Source of the DNA: Lycorma delicatula
Taxonomy: Eukaryota > Arthropoda > Insecta > Hemiptera > Fulgoridae
DNA length: 64,000 nucleotides
Direction: 5' to 3'
Assembly: GCF_047948215.1 (NCBI RefSeq)
Contig: NC_134455.1
Location: 297,637,647 to 297,701,646 of the forward strand
Notes under the pieces: model-generated
The model's input: only the letters and a program-made list of their open reading frames with translations
Database searches by the model: none
What the model was told of the DNA's origin: nothing
In this document: in pieces, positions 1 through 9,995 of the stretch
Position numbering within the stretch: the stretch's first letter is position 1
Layout: every line of letters begins with the position of its first letter
Position numbers and translations under genes: made by a program

Positions 1-305
1 GATGTGAACGCTAAGTCACGTTTCTGGAATAGGTGAATCAAATGAGGGCTTTTAGCTCAACATAGTTTGCAGGTGAATAATGTACCTGGTGAGTTGCTGA
101 GTTGCTCACCTAAGCAGGTATGGTGACGGGCGTCTATATTTGTTTGATTGATCGAATACATGGGCAGCCAAAATTTGGGGAATATAGTGTAAAAGGGTTG
201 TAGTGTAAAAGGTGGAGTTTGATTCCCTTCTGAGGCTGAAGTTGCTGAGTGGGTGTCGCATCTTGTCTTATGCCGACGATGTTCTCCTATTTTTCTGTCT
301 TTCCG
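1..305 (+). pseudogene. R1-like LINE ORF2 relic (endonuclease and RT scraps)
   Basis: The first codons read DVNAKSRFWN, which resembles the APE-type endonuclease active-site region of R1-like retrotransposons, where D-x-N-A-x-S-x-x-W is typical. Stops follow at once (after FWNR and IK). About 250 bases on, the phrase ILSYADDVLL is the reverse-transcriptase catalytic motif (YADD). The distance between the two is far too short for an intact ORF2, so most of the RT N-terminal half has been deleted. The relic runs into the foldback element at 308. The motifs are seen directly; the R1-like assignment is from family knowledge and rests partly on the related relics at 1038-1375 and 15430-16625. Confidence 0.6.
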
Positions 306-307
306 TT

Positions 308-647
308 CGTCCCATACCAAAACCACACCGGATCTCCACCGATCCGGGCCTCCGCTATCTCCTGACCGCAAATCCAAAAAAATCCCAAAAATTTCCCCCC
401 CCACCCAAAAGTTTCTTCACCAGGTCAAATCCTTTCGTTTCTAGCCGTTACAAGCCATTTCTACCCTATCCGAACCCTGAAACAATATATCCCACCAAAA
501 CGAAATGTGAAAAGCCTAGAAACGGCAAGATTTGTCCTGGCGAAGATCTTTTGGTGGGGGGAAATTTTTGGGGTTTTTTGGATTTCAGGTCACTAGATAG
601 CCGAGGCCCGGATCGGTGGAGATCCGGGATGGTTTTGTTCTGGGACG
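308..647. mobile_element. 340-bp foldback (MITE-like) element
   Basis: Positions 308-444 and 516-647 are inverted copies of each other with a 71-base loop. The outermost arms read cgtccca and tgggacg; the arms share the phrase ggatctccaccgatccgg. Nearly the whole element can fold on itself, unlike a short-TIR MITE. It carries no coding capacity; the forward ORF across it (212-709) is a chance reading through the arms. No clear target-site duplication is visible beside the ends. It lies directly after the RT motif of the R1-like relic, so it probably inserted into that relic. Confidence 0.75.
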
Positions 648-1037
648 TACAGGAAGTCGGAAAAATTAGAAAGAGTGATCCCCCTTATATTTGTCTCTGT
701 GAGGACTGAATATATTTCGTGTTTGATACATCGATACGCCGACTCCCCGCATGACAAATTAGCTTGTGTATTCACAATCAGTGGCTTGGAATTCAACCTC
801 CGCGCATTAACCACCCTCGACCAGCAGGAGATCATCGTCAGACAATTTGTTGTCTTCCAGGCGAGTTCAGAACTATTTTAAGGCGTCCAGTCAGAGGGTA
901 GGTAGTTTATTGACTTCTCTTCCTGTAAGGCCAAAGAATATGAAGACGTACAACGTTGGGACAAATGCCGCCAGTCGAACACACAGCTGAAATGTGTAAT
1001 CATCTGGTGGTAGTGTGCTTCCACTTTCCACTTTCAC
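648..1037 (+). other. Sequence between foldback element and palindrome, probably LINE debris
   Basis: No recognisable protein is seen. The local composition is richer in G+C than the AT-rich background and similar to the coding debris on both sides, and a 68-codon forward reading (675-881) lacks any motif I know. It precedes an R1-like gag zinc-knuckle region, so it could be decayed N-terminal gag, but this is only inferred from position. Confidence 0.3.
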
Positions 1038-1178
1038 GATGAGGGTCATAAACGAGAGGAGTATCCTAAGAAGTCGGAGCGCTCAAATTGCGTTAATTGC
1101 AGACATCTTCGGAAGGAACATAAGCACTCTGTAAATAGTAAGTATTGAGCGCGTTATAGGCGAGCTCTCGTCATGTAT
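1038..1178 (+). pseudogene. R1-like ORF1 (gag) zinc-knuckle remnant
   Basis: The forward reading gives GHKREEYPKKSERSNCVNC followed by a histidine, the pattern of the CCHC zinc knuckles of LINE ORF1 proteins, which bind retrotransposon RNA. One knuckle cysteine appears as tyrosine (EEYPKK) and a stop replaces the expected cysteine after NSKY. The segment stands immediately before the start of an ORF2-like endonuclease, so the ORF1/ORF2 order is that of a LINE. A second, inverted copy lies at 12062-12211 because of the palindrome. It resembles the gag relic at 15755-16625. Confidence 0.65.
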
Positions 1179-1198
1179 TAGAATTAAAAATATTTTGA

Positions 1199-1373
1199 TG
1201 GTTAAAGTTCGGCAATTAATTGCGTACCGGGGTTATATTGCCAGAATGATATTGTCGAGATCGTCATGCGTAAAGATTTTATTTTGGTTCTGTTAGCATG
1301 TCTGTTACACTGTGAGAAAGGAACTTCATGGGACAGTTCGCAAACGATCATCACATGTTGTCTTTCCTGATTA
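1199..1373 (+). pseudogene. Start of R1-like ORF2 (endonuclease N-terminus), interrupted
   Basis: The reading starts MVKVRQLIAYRGY, resembling the opening of R1-type ORF2 proteins, where an IN-x-R-G-like stretch leads into the endonuclease. In the inverted copy (11830-12060) about 47 additional bases supply RLDVALLQNQDFF, matching the L-D-V-x-x-x-Q-E-P motif of AP endonucleases; here they are missing, which also shifts the frame. The frame then ends at the (TA)n run and the inserted TA-flanked repeat at 1395. This is a broken gene. Confidence 0.6.
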
Positions 1374-1395
1374 AATATATATATATATATATATA
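1374..1395. repeat. (TA)n microsatellite
   Basis: A pure TA run bordering the inserted repeat. Its counterpart in the right arm is near 11814-11828. Shorter or longer TA runs also border the other end of the same repeat (3719-3755). Confidence 0.9.
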
Positions 1396-2237
1396 CTAGC
1401 GGACCCGACAGACGTTGTCCTGACGCGGCATAATTCTGTAATAAATGCACACACATAAATATAAGTAACTTAATTAAGTTAAAATTAGCAGGAATGTGTT
1501 CTAAATTTCCTTAAAATGACTATTAGTATGATATTATCAGTTTGTGATTGTTGTGCTATTCTAATGGGTTTATTGATTAATTATGTGTAGTATGGTTAAT
1601 ATTTATTTTCACTAAATATTGAGATGTTCGATGAAAATTGAATTAAAAAATCGAAACGTCGTAAAATTAATAATTAGTGTAATTAATAAATTTTCATCCA
1701 CATTACTACTAATTTTCACTTAACATCATTCAAAAAAGTACCTCCTACATATTTTTTTTTTATTTAATAATTTTGATGTTTCATAACCATGTAAAACAGC
1801 TTAATTAATCAATTAATAAACAAATTAAAGCACTTTAAAAAAGCAACGTAGTTAAAATTTTAGTAGAAATGTTTATCATTTTTCTCATTCTTTATTTTAA
1901 CATCTATTTTACCAAATTTGAGATAATTGTAAATTAAAAATAATTTTAGAAAACTTTTTATAAAATTAATCAGCTAAAACATTATAAATTTAATTTTTTA
2001 AATATACTTTAAACTATATCATAAGTAACTTATATTTTAATTTTATAAATGTTATAATTTATTTTACAAACTTAAATTTTTATTTTCAAAGAGTTGTTCA
2101 ATACTTCATAAGTTGCATAGAATCAAATGAGAACTGACAATTAAAATTTGTAGATTAAGTTGATTGTTATTGAATGCACGTGTATACATCATTAAAATTC
2201 ATGAAAAATCATTTAAAATACTCACTTCAAAAATACT

Positions 2238-3195
2238 GCACCTTACAAATTTGCACAATATACATTTTTTAATTAAACTTTAAAACGTTATTATTTCAAT
2301 AAATAATAATATAATATAATATTCTCAATAAGCACGCAATTCTAGCAGACTCGGCAATGCTTCGCTATTGCTAGTATACACTACATGTAGTATATACTAC
2401 ATTATCGCTATTGCTGAGTATACATACAGATTAAATGATAACAATTGAAAGTTTCATAAAACCTTAAAAAACTGAACATTAGCAATTTAACAAAATTTAA
2501 CCTTTCACTTTGTAAAAGTCAGAATGTAAATAAATCCAAATGGCAAAACAACAGCACTACCTATCGGATTTAATCCACACCACTCTATAATCACAGTATT
2601 CGGTGGAAAATAATTTTTTAACGAAAAGTGTTGTGGCTGCAAAATCATTAAAATTAATACTGAACATTAAGAAACTTACAAAACATTACGGAACCTTATA
2701 AAATGTCACCTTTAACTTTATAAAATTCAGAATGTAAATAAATCAAATTGTCAGAACAGCACTACCTATCGGATTAAATTCAAACTATTCTCTAAACACA
2801 GTAGTCCGTTAAAAATACGAATTTTAATGTAAGAACAACACTAAGCTACGACGCAAGTAACTGATATTCGAAAAAAAACAAAATAAAAAAAAATTCTAGA
2901 ATCCGATCGCAGCATCAACTACCGGGTTTGACTGATAAACCAAAAATTAAAAAAAAACTTCTAAAACGCGATCGCAGCTCTGCCTACCGGATCCACACGC
3001 TGCCTATCGGACCCAATTGTGAACCTTAACCATCCCAAGATCAACAACACATAAATAAATTAAAAAAACATTTTCACTTCAATACTGTACCTTACAAATT
3101 TGCACAATGTATATTTTTTAATTACACTTTAAAACGTTATTTCAATAAATAATAATATAACATAATATTTCTCAATACGCGCATAATTCTAAACG
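2238..3195 (+). repeat. Degenerate direct repeats inside the TA-flanked element
   Basis: About 105 bases at 2238-2345 (ttacaaatttgcacaatata onward) recur in direct orientation at 3082-3195. Between them, 2455-2640 and 2650-2815 are a second pair, each with an actgaacatta start and a cagcactacctatcgga phrase. Short phrases with gcgatcgcag and ctaccgga recur at about 2902, 2967, 3000, 3195 and 3508. The element therefore seems built from internally duplicated modules. The same modules appear inverted in the right arm. Confidence 0.65.
2382..2402. repeat. Short palindromic tract
   Basis: tacactacatgtagtatata can fold on itself, and the neighbouring ggcaatgcttcgctattgc forms a small stem just before CTAG. 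This could be a second Helitron-type terminus nested inside the element; the evidence is only the hairpin plus CTAG. Confidence 0.35.
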
Positions 3196-3716
3196 CGATC
3201 GCAGTGCTGCCTACTTGTTACTTAATCAGTTGTGATTTTGTTTACATTGGCAACGGCCATACGGGCTCTTTGTGATTGATCGTTGTGTTTGACAGCGGCC
3301 ATCTTGCATTGATCTGATTGGTTTTCCTTTTTTACATTGCCATCTGATTTATTAGCCTCTTATTTATTAAAATACTGTTTTCTCGCGATTTTTTGTCACA
3401 CAATTATAACACAAAATTATGAAATATTTTTCTCAATTTGATCGTAGCACCAAACGTCGGGACAAACTAAAATTAAAATAGAATATTATTGAATATTCGA
3501 TACTGCGATGGTAGCGCAGTCTGCCGGATCCAATGTAAAACATTCCAAAATCCACAACTACTTATAAATAAAAAATTAATTAAAAAAACATTTTCCAGTG
3601 GATCAAATTGTCAATCTAAATCATTCTCGAATCCGCTTGAACACACATAAAAAATTTCATTGAAAAACCGGTCCAGCCATTTAGGAGGAGTTCAGTGACA
3701 TACACACGCACACAAG

Positions 3717-3718
<2 letters not shown>

Positions 3719-3755
<37 letters not shown>
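3719..3755. repeat. (TA)n microsatellite
   Basis: Pure TA run directly after the end of the TA-flanked element. Confidence 0.95.
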
Positions 3756-3758
<3 letters not shown>

Positions 3759-4639
3759 ATTTTATAAATGATTTGTAGAAATAAATTTAAAACTAAATAT
3801 AGTCACGTAAATACAGAACACATATTTTGTGTTATTAGTAGCACAATCAGTATAATTTTTTGCATCAAAAACAAAAAAATTGCAGTATGTTCTTTTTGAG
3901 TATATTAAATTACTGAATCATGAAAACCACATCTTTAATCTTGACTACATAATTTATCTTTTAATAATATAATCCCAGTGGATTCTGTTACTTTTAGGTT
4001 CTACAAATTGAAAATTATGTCATTACTGAATAAAACTACATGGAAATCTGTTTGCGAATATAATACATGCAAGACAAAACATTTTGTATTTTACAAATAA
4101 TGTTACTTGCAGAAATCTTGTATAATATTACGTTAAATTTAATATGTAATTATTCATCAGCAGTACAAATTTTTCCCAGCATTGACGAAACGTGATGAAA
4201 AGAAGCTATTTGATAAGTAGCTTATAGGCCGATACCCATTCTTTTTCTCTCAATATTTAAAAGGGTTCATATGACTCATTTTAGCAATCATATCTAAAAA
4301 CAAATTATGGCAAACCTGCTCAAAGTGTTGGTCAATATAAACATCCATTATAGTTAAACTTAATCACTTCACTCAGTGCCATTTTATTCCAGTACCAAAC
4401 AAAACATTTCAAATTAAAAAAAACCCATAAAAATGTAATTATAAATAATAAAATTGAAATTAATGTTGAGATTTTCTTGAAAAAAATGTTCACACCCAAT
4501 TTACAGAAAAAGTAGGGGAAATAATGTAAAATTATAGTGAGTAATTCTTATTAGATATAATTTATCACAAATAGGATTGCATTACTGAAGAAGTTATGAT
4601 AGGAACTCCAACAGTGTCTGTTGTCTACTAATGCCTAAC
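3756..4639. other. AT-rich DNA, nothing recognised
   Basis: No ORF, motif or repeat relationship was recognised. The stretch belongs to the 4.2-kb part of the left palindrome arm that is absent from the right arm. Confidence 0.5.
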
Positions 4640-5948
4640 CATTAGATGATATGACATGAGGAATGAGAAGCGTGGTGGACATGACTTCAAAGTTTTTTGC
4701 AAGAACTAGTGGCTTTAACATTGAGTTAAATACTACATCTTTGACCATCTCTCTTAGTTGAGGACCAACAAATATTGTTGTTTTAATTTTTCCTTCACTT
4801 ACATTCGGATTTCTGTCTACGTACAAAAATCCGGGACTATCCTTCTACATTGCTTTTAGAAAAGTTTTCATTAGCCCTACCTTGATAGTGAGAGGGGGTA
4901 AATATATTTTTTTTGGTTCAACTAAGGACTTATGAATAATATTTTTCCCATTTGGAGTTAAGTTTTCTCGTTTCTTCCACTCTTTGGTAATATAATGTCT
5001 ATCCCTCTATCCCTAGCTTGGCTGTCTCATTCGCAAAGAAAACACATGTACTTAGTATGACCTAACTGCATGCCAAACAAAATAACTATAACTTTCAAAT
5101 CACCACATTTGTTCTAGCTATGATTTTATAATTTATTTTTTCAAGAACGTCTTTCATCAAATCGCATGTCTCTTTCTAATTAATAACATAAGTGATTGGC
5201 ATCAAAGAATGTTTGTTACCGTTGTGTAGTAGAATCACTTTTAAACTATACTTGGAGGAATCTATAAAAAGGCGCAGTTCTCAGGTTTATGAATTTGTCC
5301 TAAGTTCAACATAAGCTCATAAATATTTGTGCAATAAACCAAATTATTTTCATCAATAAAGTACTGAGAAAGTTATTTTTGTGGGCTTCAAAAGCCCAAA
5401 ATTTTTATATTTTTTTGAAGTAAATTCCAAACTTGCACTCTTGATCCTAACAGTTCAGCTTGAATTTTTGATACATTTAAATCTTGGTCTTCTTCAGTAC
5501 TGCCTGATTCTTTATCGCTGCTTTCGAAACATACATTCACAGGTGGCTAAGGAACTAGAATAATTTCACTTAGAGGTACCAGGTCTGACTCTAGATTGCA
5601 ATGAAGTATATTTTACATTATGTTTAGATTGTTTGGAAATTCCAGACTCACTTGTTAAACAAAAGTAACAATCGGTTTTATGATCCTTAGGTTCACGCCA
5701 AACCATAGGTAGACCAAATGGCAAAGCTTTCCGTGTACTTTTCAGCCATCCTGTTAAATATATATAGTACAATTAGTGCATACTATATGAGGAGCCCATG
5801 TCTTATCCTGATCATCAGTTTTACACTGAAAGTACAAAGATATGGTTTTTTAATTAAAGGTGTAATGTTTTTTCTATTTGATTTTACGGTAAACTCGCCA
5901 CATACATAACAAAAGGCATCCGCATCATTTACACAATTTCGAGCAAGT
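4640..5948 (-). pseudogene. Uncharacterised multicopy family, broken copy A
   Basis: Reading the minus strand from 5948, several frames supply in order: a start-like CVCGEFTVKS, WLKSTRKALPFGLPMVWREP, a DCYFC motif, an acidic stretch, a KETCDLMKDVLEK region and NVSEGKIK followed by FVGPQLREM. These motifs match a family of long uncharacterised proteins I recall from many arthropod genomes; its function is not known to me, and its multicopy, broken nature suggests a mobile or virus-like origin. Copies B (32841-34030) and C (39540-40530) share the order. Copy A retains a middle portion with CVFFANE (ancestral CxFLCEW-like) that B has lost, but lacks about 90 bases that B keeps. Numerous stops and frameshifts show it is dead. 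Confidence 0.65.
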
Positions 5949-7442
5949 GCAGTAATTAAAACAAGAAACGACCTGAGTTTCTAACAAAAGAAACATGGAC
6001 AACTACTTCTACCGAAATCACAGGATCTTTAACATCTTAAAATGTTTAATCCATCATCAATAAAAGCATAATTAGGAATTTTTCTTAGATAACGTTATCT
6101 ATCTGGTACAAAGAATAACTTATGATTATTTTTATTTTAATTATTCGGTAAGTATATTTTGTTTAAATTTATTCATTATTTACAACAGGCATACAAGAAA
6201 ATACTAAGCCGAGATAGATACAATAATTATTCTGGTACAAACTGTTCTTATTACAATGGATTATATAAATTATTATAATATTTTGAAATTTGTACACATT
6301 AATTAGCTGATGTTAAATTGTCTTTAATTCATTTACAGTTACTGTTCTGGTGTTGCCTTTCTGCGAAACTCTTTTGTGCTCATATCAATTTTTCTTAGTC
6401 TATTACTTACTCCAGCAAGTAAAGATTATGAATCTTACACCTGGTATTCGAAGAAAAGTATAGACTTACACCTATCGGCAACCTAAAGATATTATTCTTT
6501 CAGGAGGTCAGGTGAGAAAGTCATCACTTTTATTTTCATAGCAAGTGAAGTAAACAGTGGTCTGCGTAAGAAAGACTGGATTTAAAGATATTAAATATGT
6601 TAACAAGTAGTTTAGTTAATCAAAATAAATGTTATAAAAACATAGTTATCCAACCGATACTTAAACCTTTATGTTGTCTTACAAATAAGGAAAAGTTCAA
6701 AGTAAGTTATATATAACAATGCATTTGAACTTTGTTCAGTCTATTTAGGGAATCACTCATAAAAACCGAGTTTTTTTTATAACATTTGTAAACATAACAT
6801 ACATTTTTATAGGCTGCAAAGAATAAGGTAGAAGATATGAAATTTTTCATATAATCTGGATATTAATCTTTTGAAATATATTAAATGTAAGGTAAGTTGA
6901 AGCTGAAGGAATATCTTCAAACCACTGAATCTCATCATATATTTTCTAAAAATAGTAATTACACAACGTCAATTTATAGAACTAGTATTTAGATGATTTA
7001 ATCAACCAGATAAGCTTAAAGCTTTGGTTGAAAATGTGTACGGAATTCTTGTTATCAGGCTAATAGTAGTCATATATGAAATTTAAAAAATATTAGCAGT
7101 TTCCGTATATTAACAATGACAGTTATGGATATATCGAAACAAAAAGCTCTCTTTAATAAGCATTACATTTAAAATAATAATAATGTAATTTGACATTAAC
7201 AATTAGTTGTTAAAAACTAATCGGTAGTGAATTGTAAAAATTATATAAAATTATTTGTTAAGTACTAGAATAAATAAAAATTAATATGTGAATATGATAT
7301 TAATATAAGATATAAACTATATCTTAAGTACGAAAATAAAATAATTGAATAAAAAGGTAATTCTGCATTGTGTGTTGTAATGAAGTCGGTAGACGGATAA
7401 TGATACATTCCGTAGTGTTGAATTAACCACACGGGGGCGCGC
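5949..7442. other. AT-rich DNA, nothing recognised
   Basis: The segment is present only in the left arm of the palindrome. Short ORFs in it have no recognisable motif and are AT-driven. Confidence 0.5.
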
Positions 7443-7925
7443 AGAAAGAGAGAACCCGAAAGTAGCTGGAAAATTTGTTGGAGAAACAAAATAACGTTAG
7501 TGACGAGCTTATAAAATATAATTATAATACTGTATTTAAATGAAAACGTATAAATGAATTTAATATTTAATAATATGTAGTGTTTAAAATGATAACATAA
7601 TAATTTAAATAAATTACTTTAACATGATTAAGCTACACAAAACAATCTTAGAAATTCTGTAGTTAAGATAACATACATTGTAATAGATATTATGAATTTA
7701 TAAAAATAATTGTTTAATTTTTATAAAGCTTTCATACAAGACAATATTAATAATAAAAATGTTTCATGTTTTATTACTACTAATAAATATATAATAATAA
7801 ATGTATTAGTAATACTGCAATGTATCAAATTCTGTTTGAAAACACTAACATCTCTGTGAATATTAAATTAATCCAAATTTTAAACATAGGGAAAAGTAAC
7901 ACATTAGTCACTGAAAAGTAATGTT
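7443..7925 (+). repeat. Inner left arm of palindrome
   Basis: It matches the reverse complement of 9503-9983 with few differences, starting agaaagagagaacccgaaag and ending near cactgaaaagtaatg. No coding content is seen. Confidence 0.85.
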
Positions 7926-7960
7926 TCATTGTTAAGAAGTTTTAGCCCAAAAATAAACTG

Positions 7961-7991
7961 CAGAGTGATTTTTTAGTCCTGTTACCCAATT
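7961..7991 (+). repeat. Mariner-like left terminal inverted repeat
   Basis: Begins CAGAGTGATTTTTTAGTCCT and pairs with 9268-9298; two mismatches were noted. Confidence 0.85.
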
Positions 7992-8088
7992 TTATATGTA
8001 ATTTAAGAAAGAAAAATTTAGGTGGAATAAAAAAAAAATGTATTTGTTACTTACAAAAGAGGTTTAATAAAAAGCTATTACATAATTG

Positions 8089-9121
8089 TTAAAGAATATG
8101 CTCAAAATGCCCACCCCTTGTGGTTATAAACGCACGGACTCTTTTCAGCATATTAGCAGAAACCTTTTTAAGAGTTGCATTGGAAATATTCGTGATTAAG
8201 TCTGTAATATTGACTTTAAGTTCATCAATAGTGTGAGGATTGTTTTTGAAGGCCTCGGACTTAATATAGCCCCACAAAAAGTAGTCAGGAGATGTGAGGT
8301 CTGGGGACCTTGGAGGCCATACGCCCTTACTTATTATTCGATCATCAAAGAACTCTTGCAAAAAATCCATGGTTTCTCGAAACGTGTGGCATGTAGCGCC
8401 GTCTTACTGAAACCAGCAATATCGTTCTTGAGGTTCCAGGAGGGACACAAATTGGCGCACAATATTCCTGTATACTTCACCATTTACTGTCTGTTCGAAG
8501 AATATGGGTCCGACTATACGATGACGAGATATCGCACACCACACACCAATTGTTTCAGGATGCAAAGATTTGTCTTGTAAATCGTTAGGATTTTCAACCA
8601 CCCAAATTCGACAGTTTTGATTGTTCACATAACCATCGAGATGGATCCAAGCTTCATCACTAAAGAACACTGTGTTTAAAAATTCGATTCTGTTATCATC
8701 TACGAGAGACCTAAACCAACGGCAATGTTGCAATCGCTTGTTTAAATCTGGAGGCTGAAGCTCTTGGACAATCGTACGCGATACGGATACAATTTCAATT
8801 TTTTAGCAGCTTTCTGAACACTCGAATATGACAACCAACTTGCGTGAAAAATTTTCGTAAACTTTTCCGTGGAGAATTGAGCAATCTTGTTTTCACATTC
8901 ACTAAAACGTCATCTGTCAAGCGAGTTGGTCGATCACTACGTTTTCTGTCGCAAACACTACCTGTCTCTCGAAATCGGTTTGCTTGCCTAGAAATTGACA
9001 TCTTTTCTGGCGGAGGAACACCAACAAATTTAATTTGAAATGATTCTTTTACACTCGCGTACGATTTTGTAGTAAAATATTGCTCAAGAATGTAAACTCG
9101 TTCTTCTATGGTAAAAGACAT
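8089..9121 (-). pseudogene. Mariner/Tc1-like transposase, broken by two frameshifts and one stop
   Basis: A cut-and-paste DNA transposase. The start is MSFTIEERVYILEQYF, an N-terminal helix-turn-helix of the DUF4817 type known from insect transposons, followed by a second HTH region (RFRETGSV, then SPRKSLRKF). The catalytic core shows FFSDEAWIHLDGYVNNQNCR (first Asp), a DGATCH motif (second Asp) directly after an in-frame stop at about 8404, and WPPRSPDLTSPDYFLWG (third Asp). Counting to the aspartate of SPDY, about 38 residues separate the last two acids. Frameshifts lie near 8845 and 8770, since the phrase KLKLYPYRV is found in a neighbouring frame. ORF 8795-9169 begins upstream of the preferred start at 9121. 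Confidence 0.85.
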
Positions 9122-9267
9122 TCTGTTCGTAACACGACCGGAAACGGCACAAAAGTTTACACAGCTCAAGGAGAATCAACTCATACTGCTGTATGTATAC
9201 AGGTTGAATAGCACTACCAACTTCAACAAATTTTCCCTTTCTTAGAAAAAAATTACCAGCCATTAAC

Positions 9268-9298
9268 AATTGGGTAAGAGGACTAAAAAATCACCCTG
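9268..9298 (-). repeat. Mariner-like right terminal inverted repeat
   Basis: Complement begins CAGGGTGATTTTTTAGTCCT; followed by TA at 9299-9300. Confidence 0.85.
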
Positions 9299-9502
9299 TA
9301 CCTTAATATATATTATTACATACAGTGAACAGTAACAGAGGCAGTGAATTAATCGTAGGATTGCTGTGTAAACAAAGAATTCGTAACAGCGAATGAGCAA
9401 CAGTAGTTGCAGTCCATGAAGTAGGTATAAGGATTTTTATAATTTCCAAATTTTTAAAAAGTTTTATATTTATATAAAATTAAAAAAATCCTTACTTTAA
9501 AA
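9299..9502. other. Palindrome spacer, right of mariner
   Basis: About 200 bases without a match in the left arm. With the 35 bases at 7926-7960 they form the single-copy loop once the mariner element is disregarded. Confidence 0.5.
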
Positions 9503-9983
9503 AAACATTACTTTTCAGTGACTAATGTGTTACTTTTCCCTATGTTTAAAATTTGGATTATTTAATATTCACAGAGATGTTAGTGTTTTCAAACAGAATT
9601 TGATACATTGCAATATTACTAATACATTTATTATTATATATTTATTAGTAGTAATAAAACATGATACATTTTTATTATTAATATTGTCTTGTATGAAAGC
9701 TTTATAAAAATTAAACAATTTTTTTTTATAAATTCATAATATCCATTACAATGTATGTTATCTTAACTACAGAATTTCTAAGATTGTTTTGTGTAGCTTA
9801 ATCATGTAAAAGTAATTTATTAAATTATTATGTTATCATTTTAACACTACATATTATTAAATATTAAATTCATTTATACGTTATCATTTAAATACAGTAT
9901 TATAATTATATTTTATTAGCTCGTCACTAACATTATTTTGTTTCTCCAACGAGTTTTCCAGCTACTTTCGGGTTCTCTCTTTC
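9503..9983 (-). repeat. Inner right arm of palindrome
   Basis: Inverted copy of 7443-7925. Confidence 0.85.
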
Positions 9984-9995
9984 TTTTACAAAAAG

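Larger units (their letters stand above)
1038..3242 (+). repeat. Outer left arm of palindrome
   Basis: This arm contains the end of an R1-like gag, the start of its ORF2, a (TA)n run, and most of the TA-flanked repeat beginning ctagcggacccgacagacg. It matches the reverse complement of 9996-12211 at nearly equal length (2205 versus 2216 bases). Compared with the right arm it lacks about 47 bases of endonuclease coding sequence near 1277. Confidence 0.85.
1395..3718 (-). mobile_element. 2.3-kb TA-flanked repeat, Helitron-like terminus (left copy)
   Basis: The element lies between (TA)n runs at both ends. Read on the minus strand it ends with acgtctgtcgggtccgctag followed by T, i.e. a CTAG terminus preceded by short self-complementary sequence, as in Helitron 3' ends. 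The other end reads aaaccggtccagccatttag and then short acaca-rich DNA, a phrase I associate with dispersed insect repeats. No transposase or helicase ORF is visible, so it is non-autonomous. It splits the R1-like ORF2 fragment. Helitron membership is inferred from the terminus only; another class of TA-targeting repeat is possible. Confidence 0.55.
7961..9298 (-). mobile_element. Mariner/Tc1-like transposon at the palindrome centre
   Basis: Terminal inverted repeats of about 31 bp define the ends: left CAGAGTGATTTTTTAGTCCT, right (complement) CAGGGTGATTTTTTAGTCCT, both continuing into ttacccaatt with one mismatch. The right end is followed by TA, the family's target dinucleotide; the left is preceded by TG, so the duplication has decayed or the end has mutated. 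The total of about 1.34 kb is normal for the family. It encloses a broken transposase gene read leftward. Confidence 0.85.

Noticed and set aside
212..709. 165-codon forward ORF
   Set aside because: It begins in an RT scrap (YADD) but most of it reads through both arms of the foldback element; the predicted protein is not one gene.
1202..1456. Minus-strand ORF over the start of the palindrome
   Set aside because: Shadow of the plus-strand ORF2 relic and of the (TA)n run.
8233..9038. Plus-strand ORFs within the mariner
   Set aside because: They lie opposite the transposase frames, which carry the recognisable catalytic motifs.
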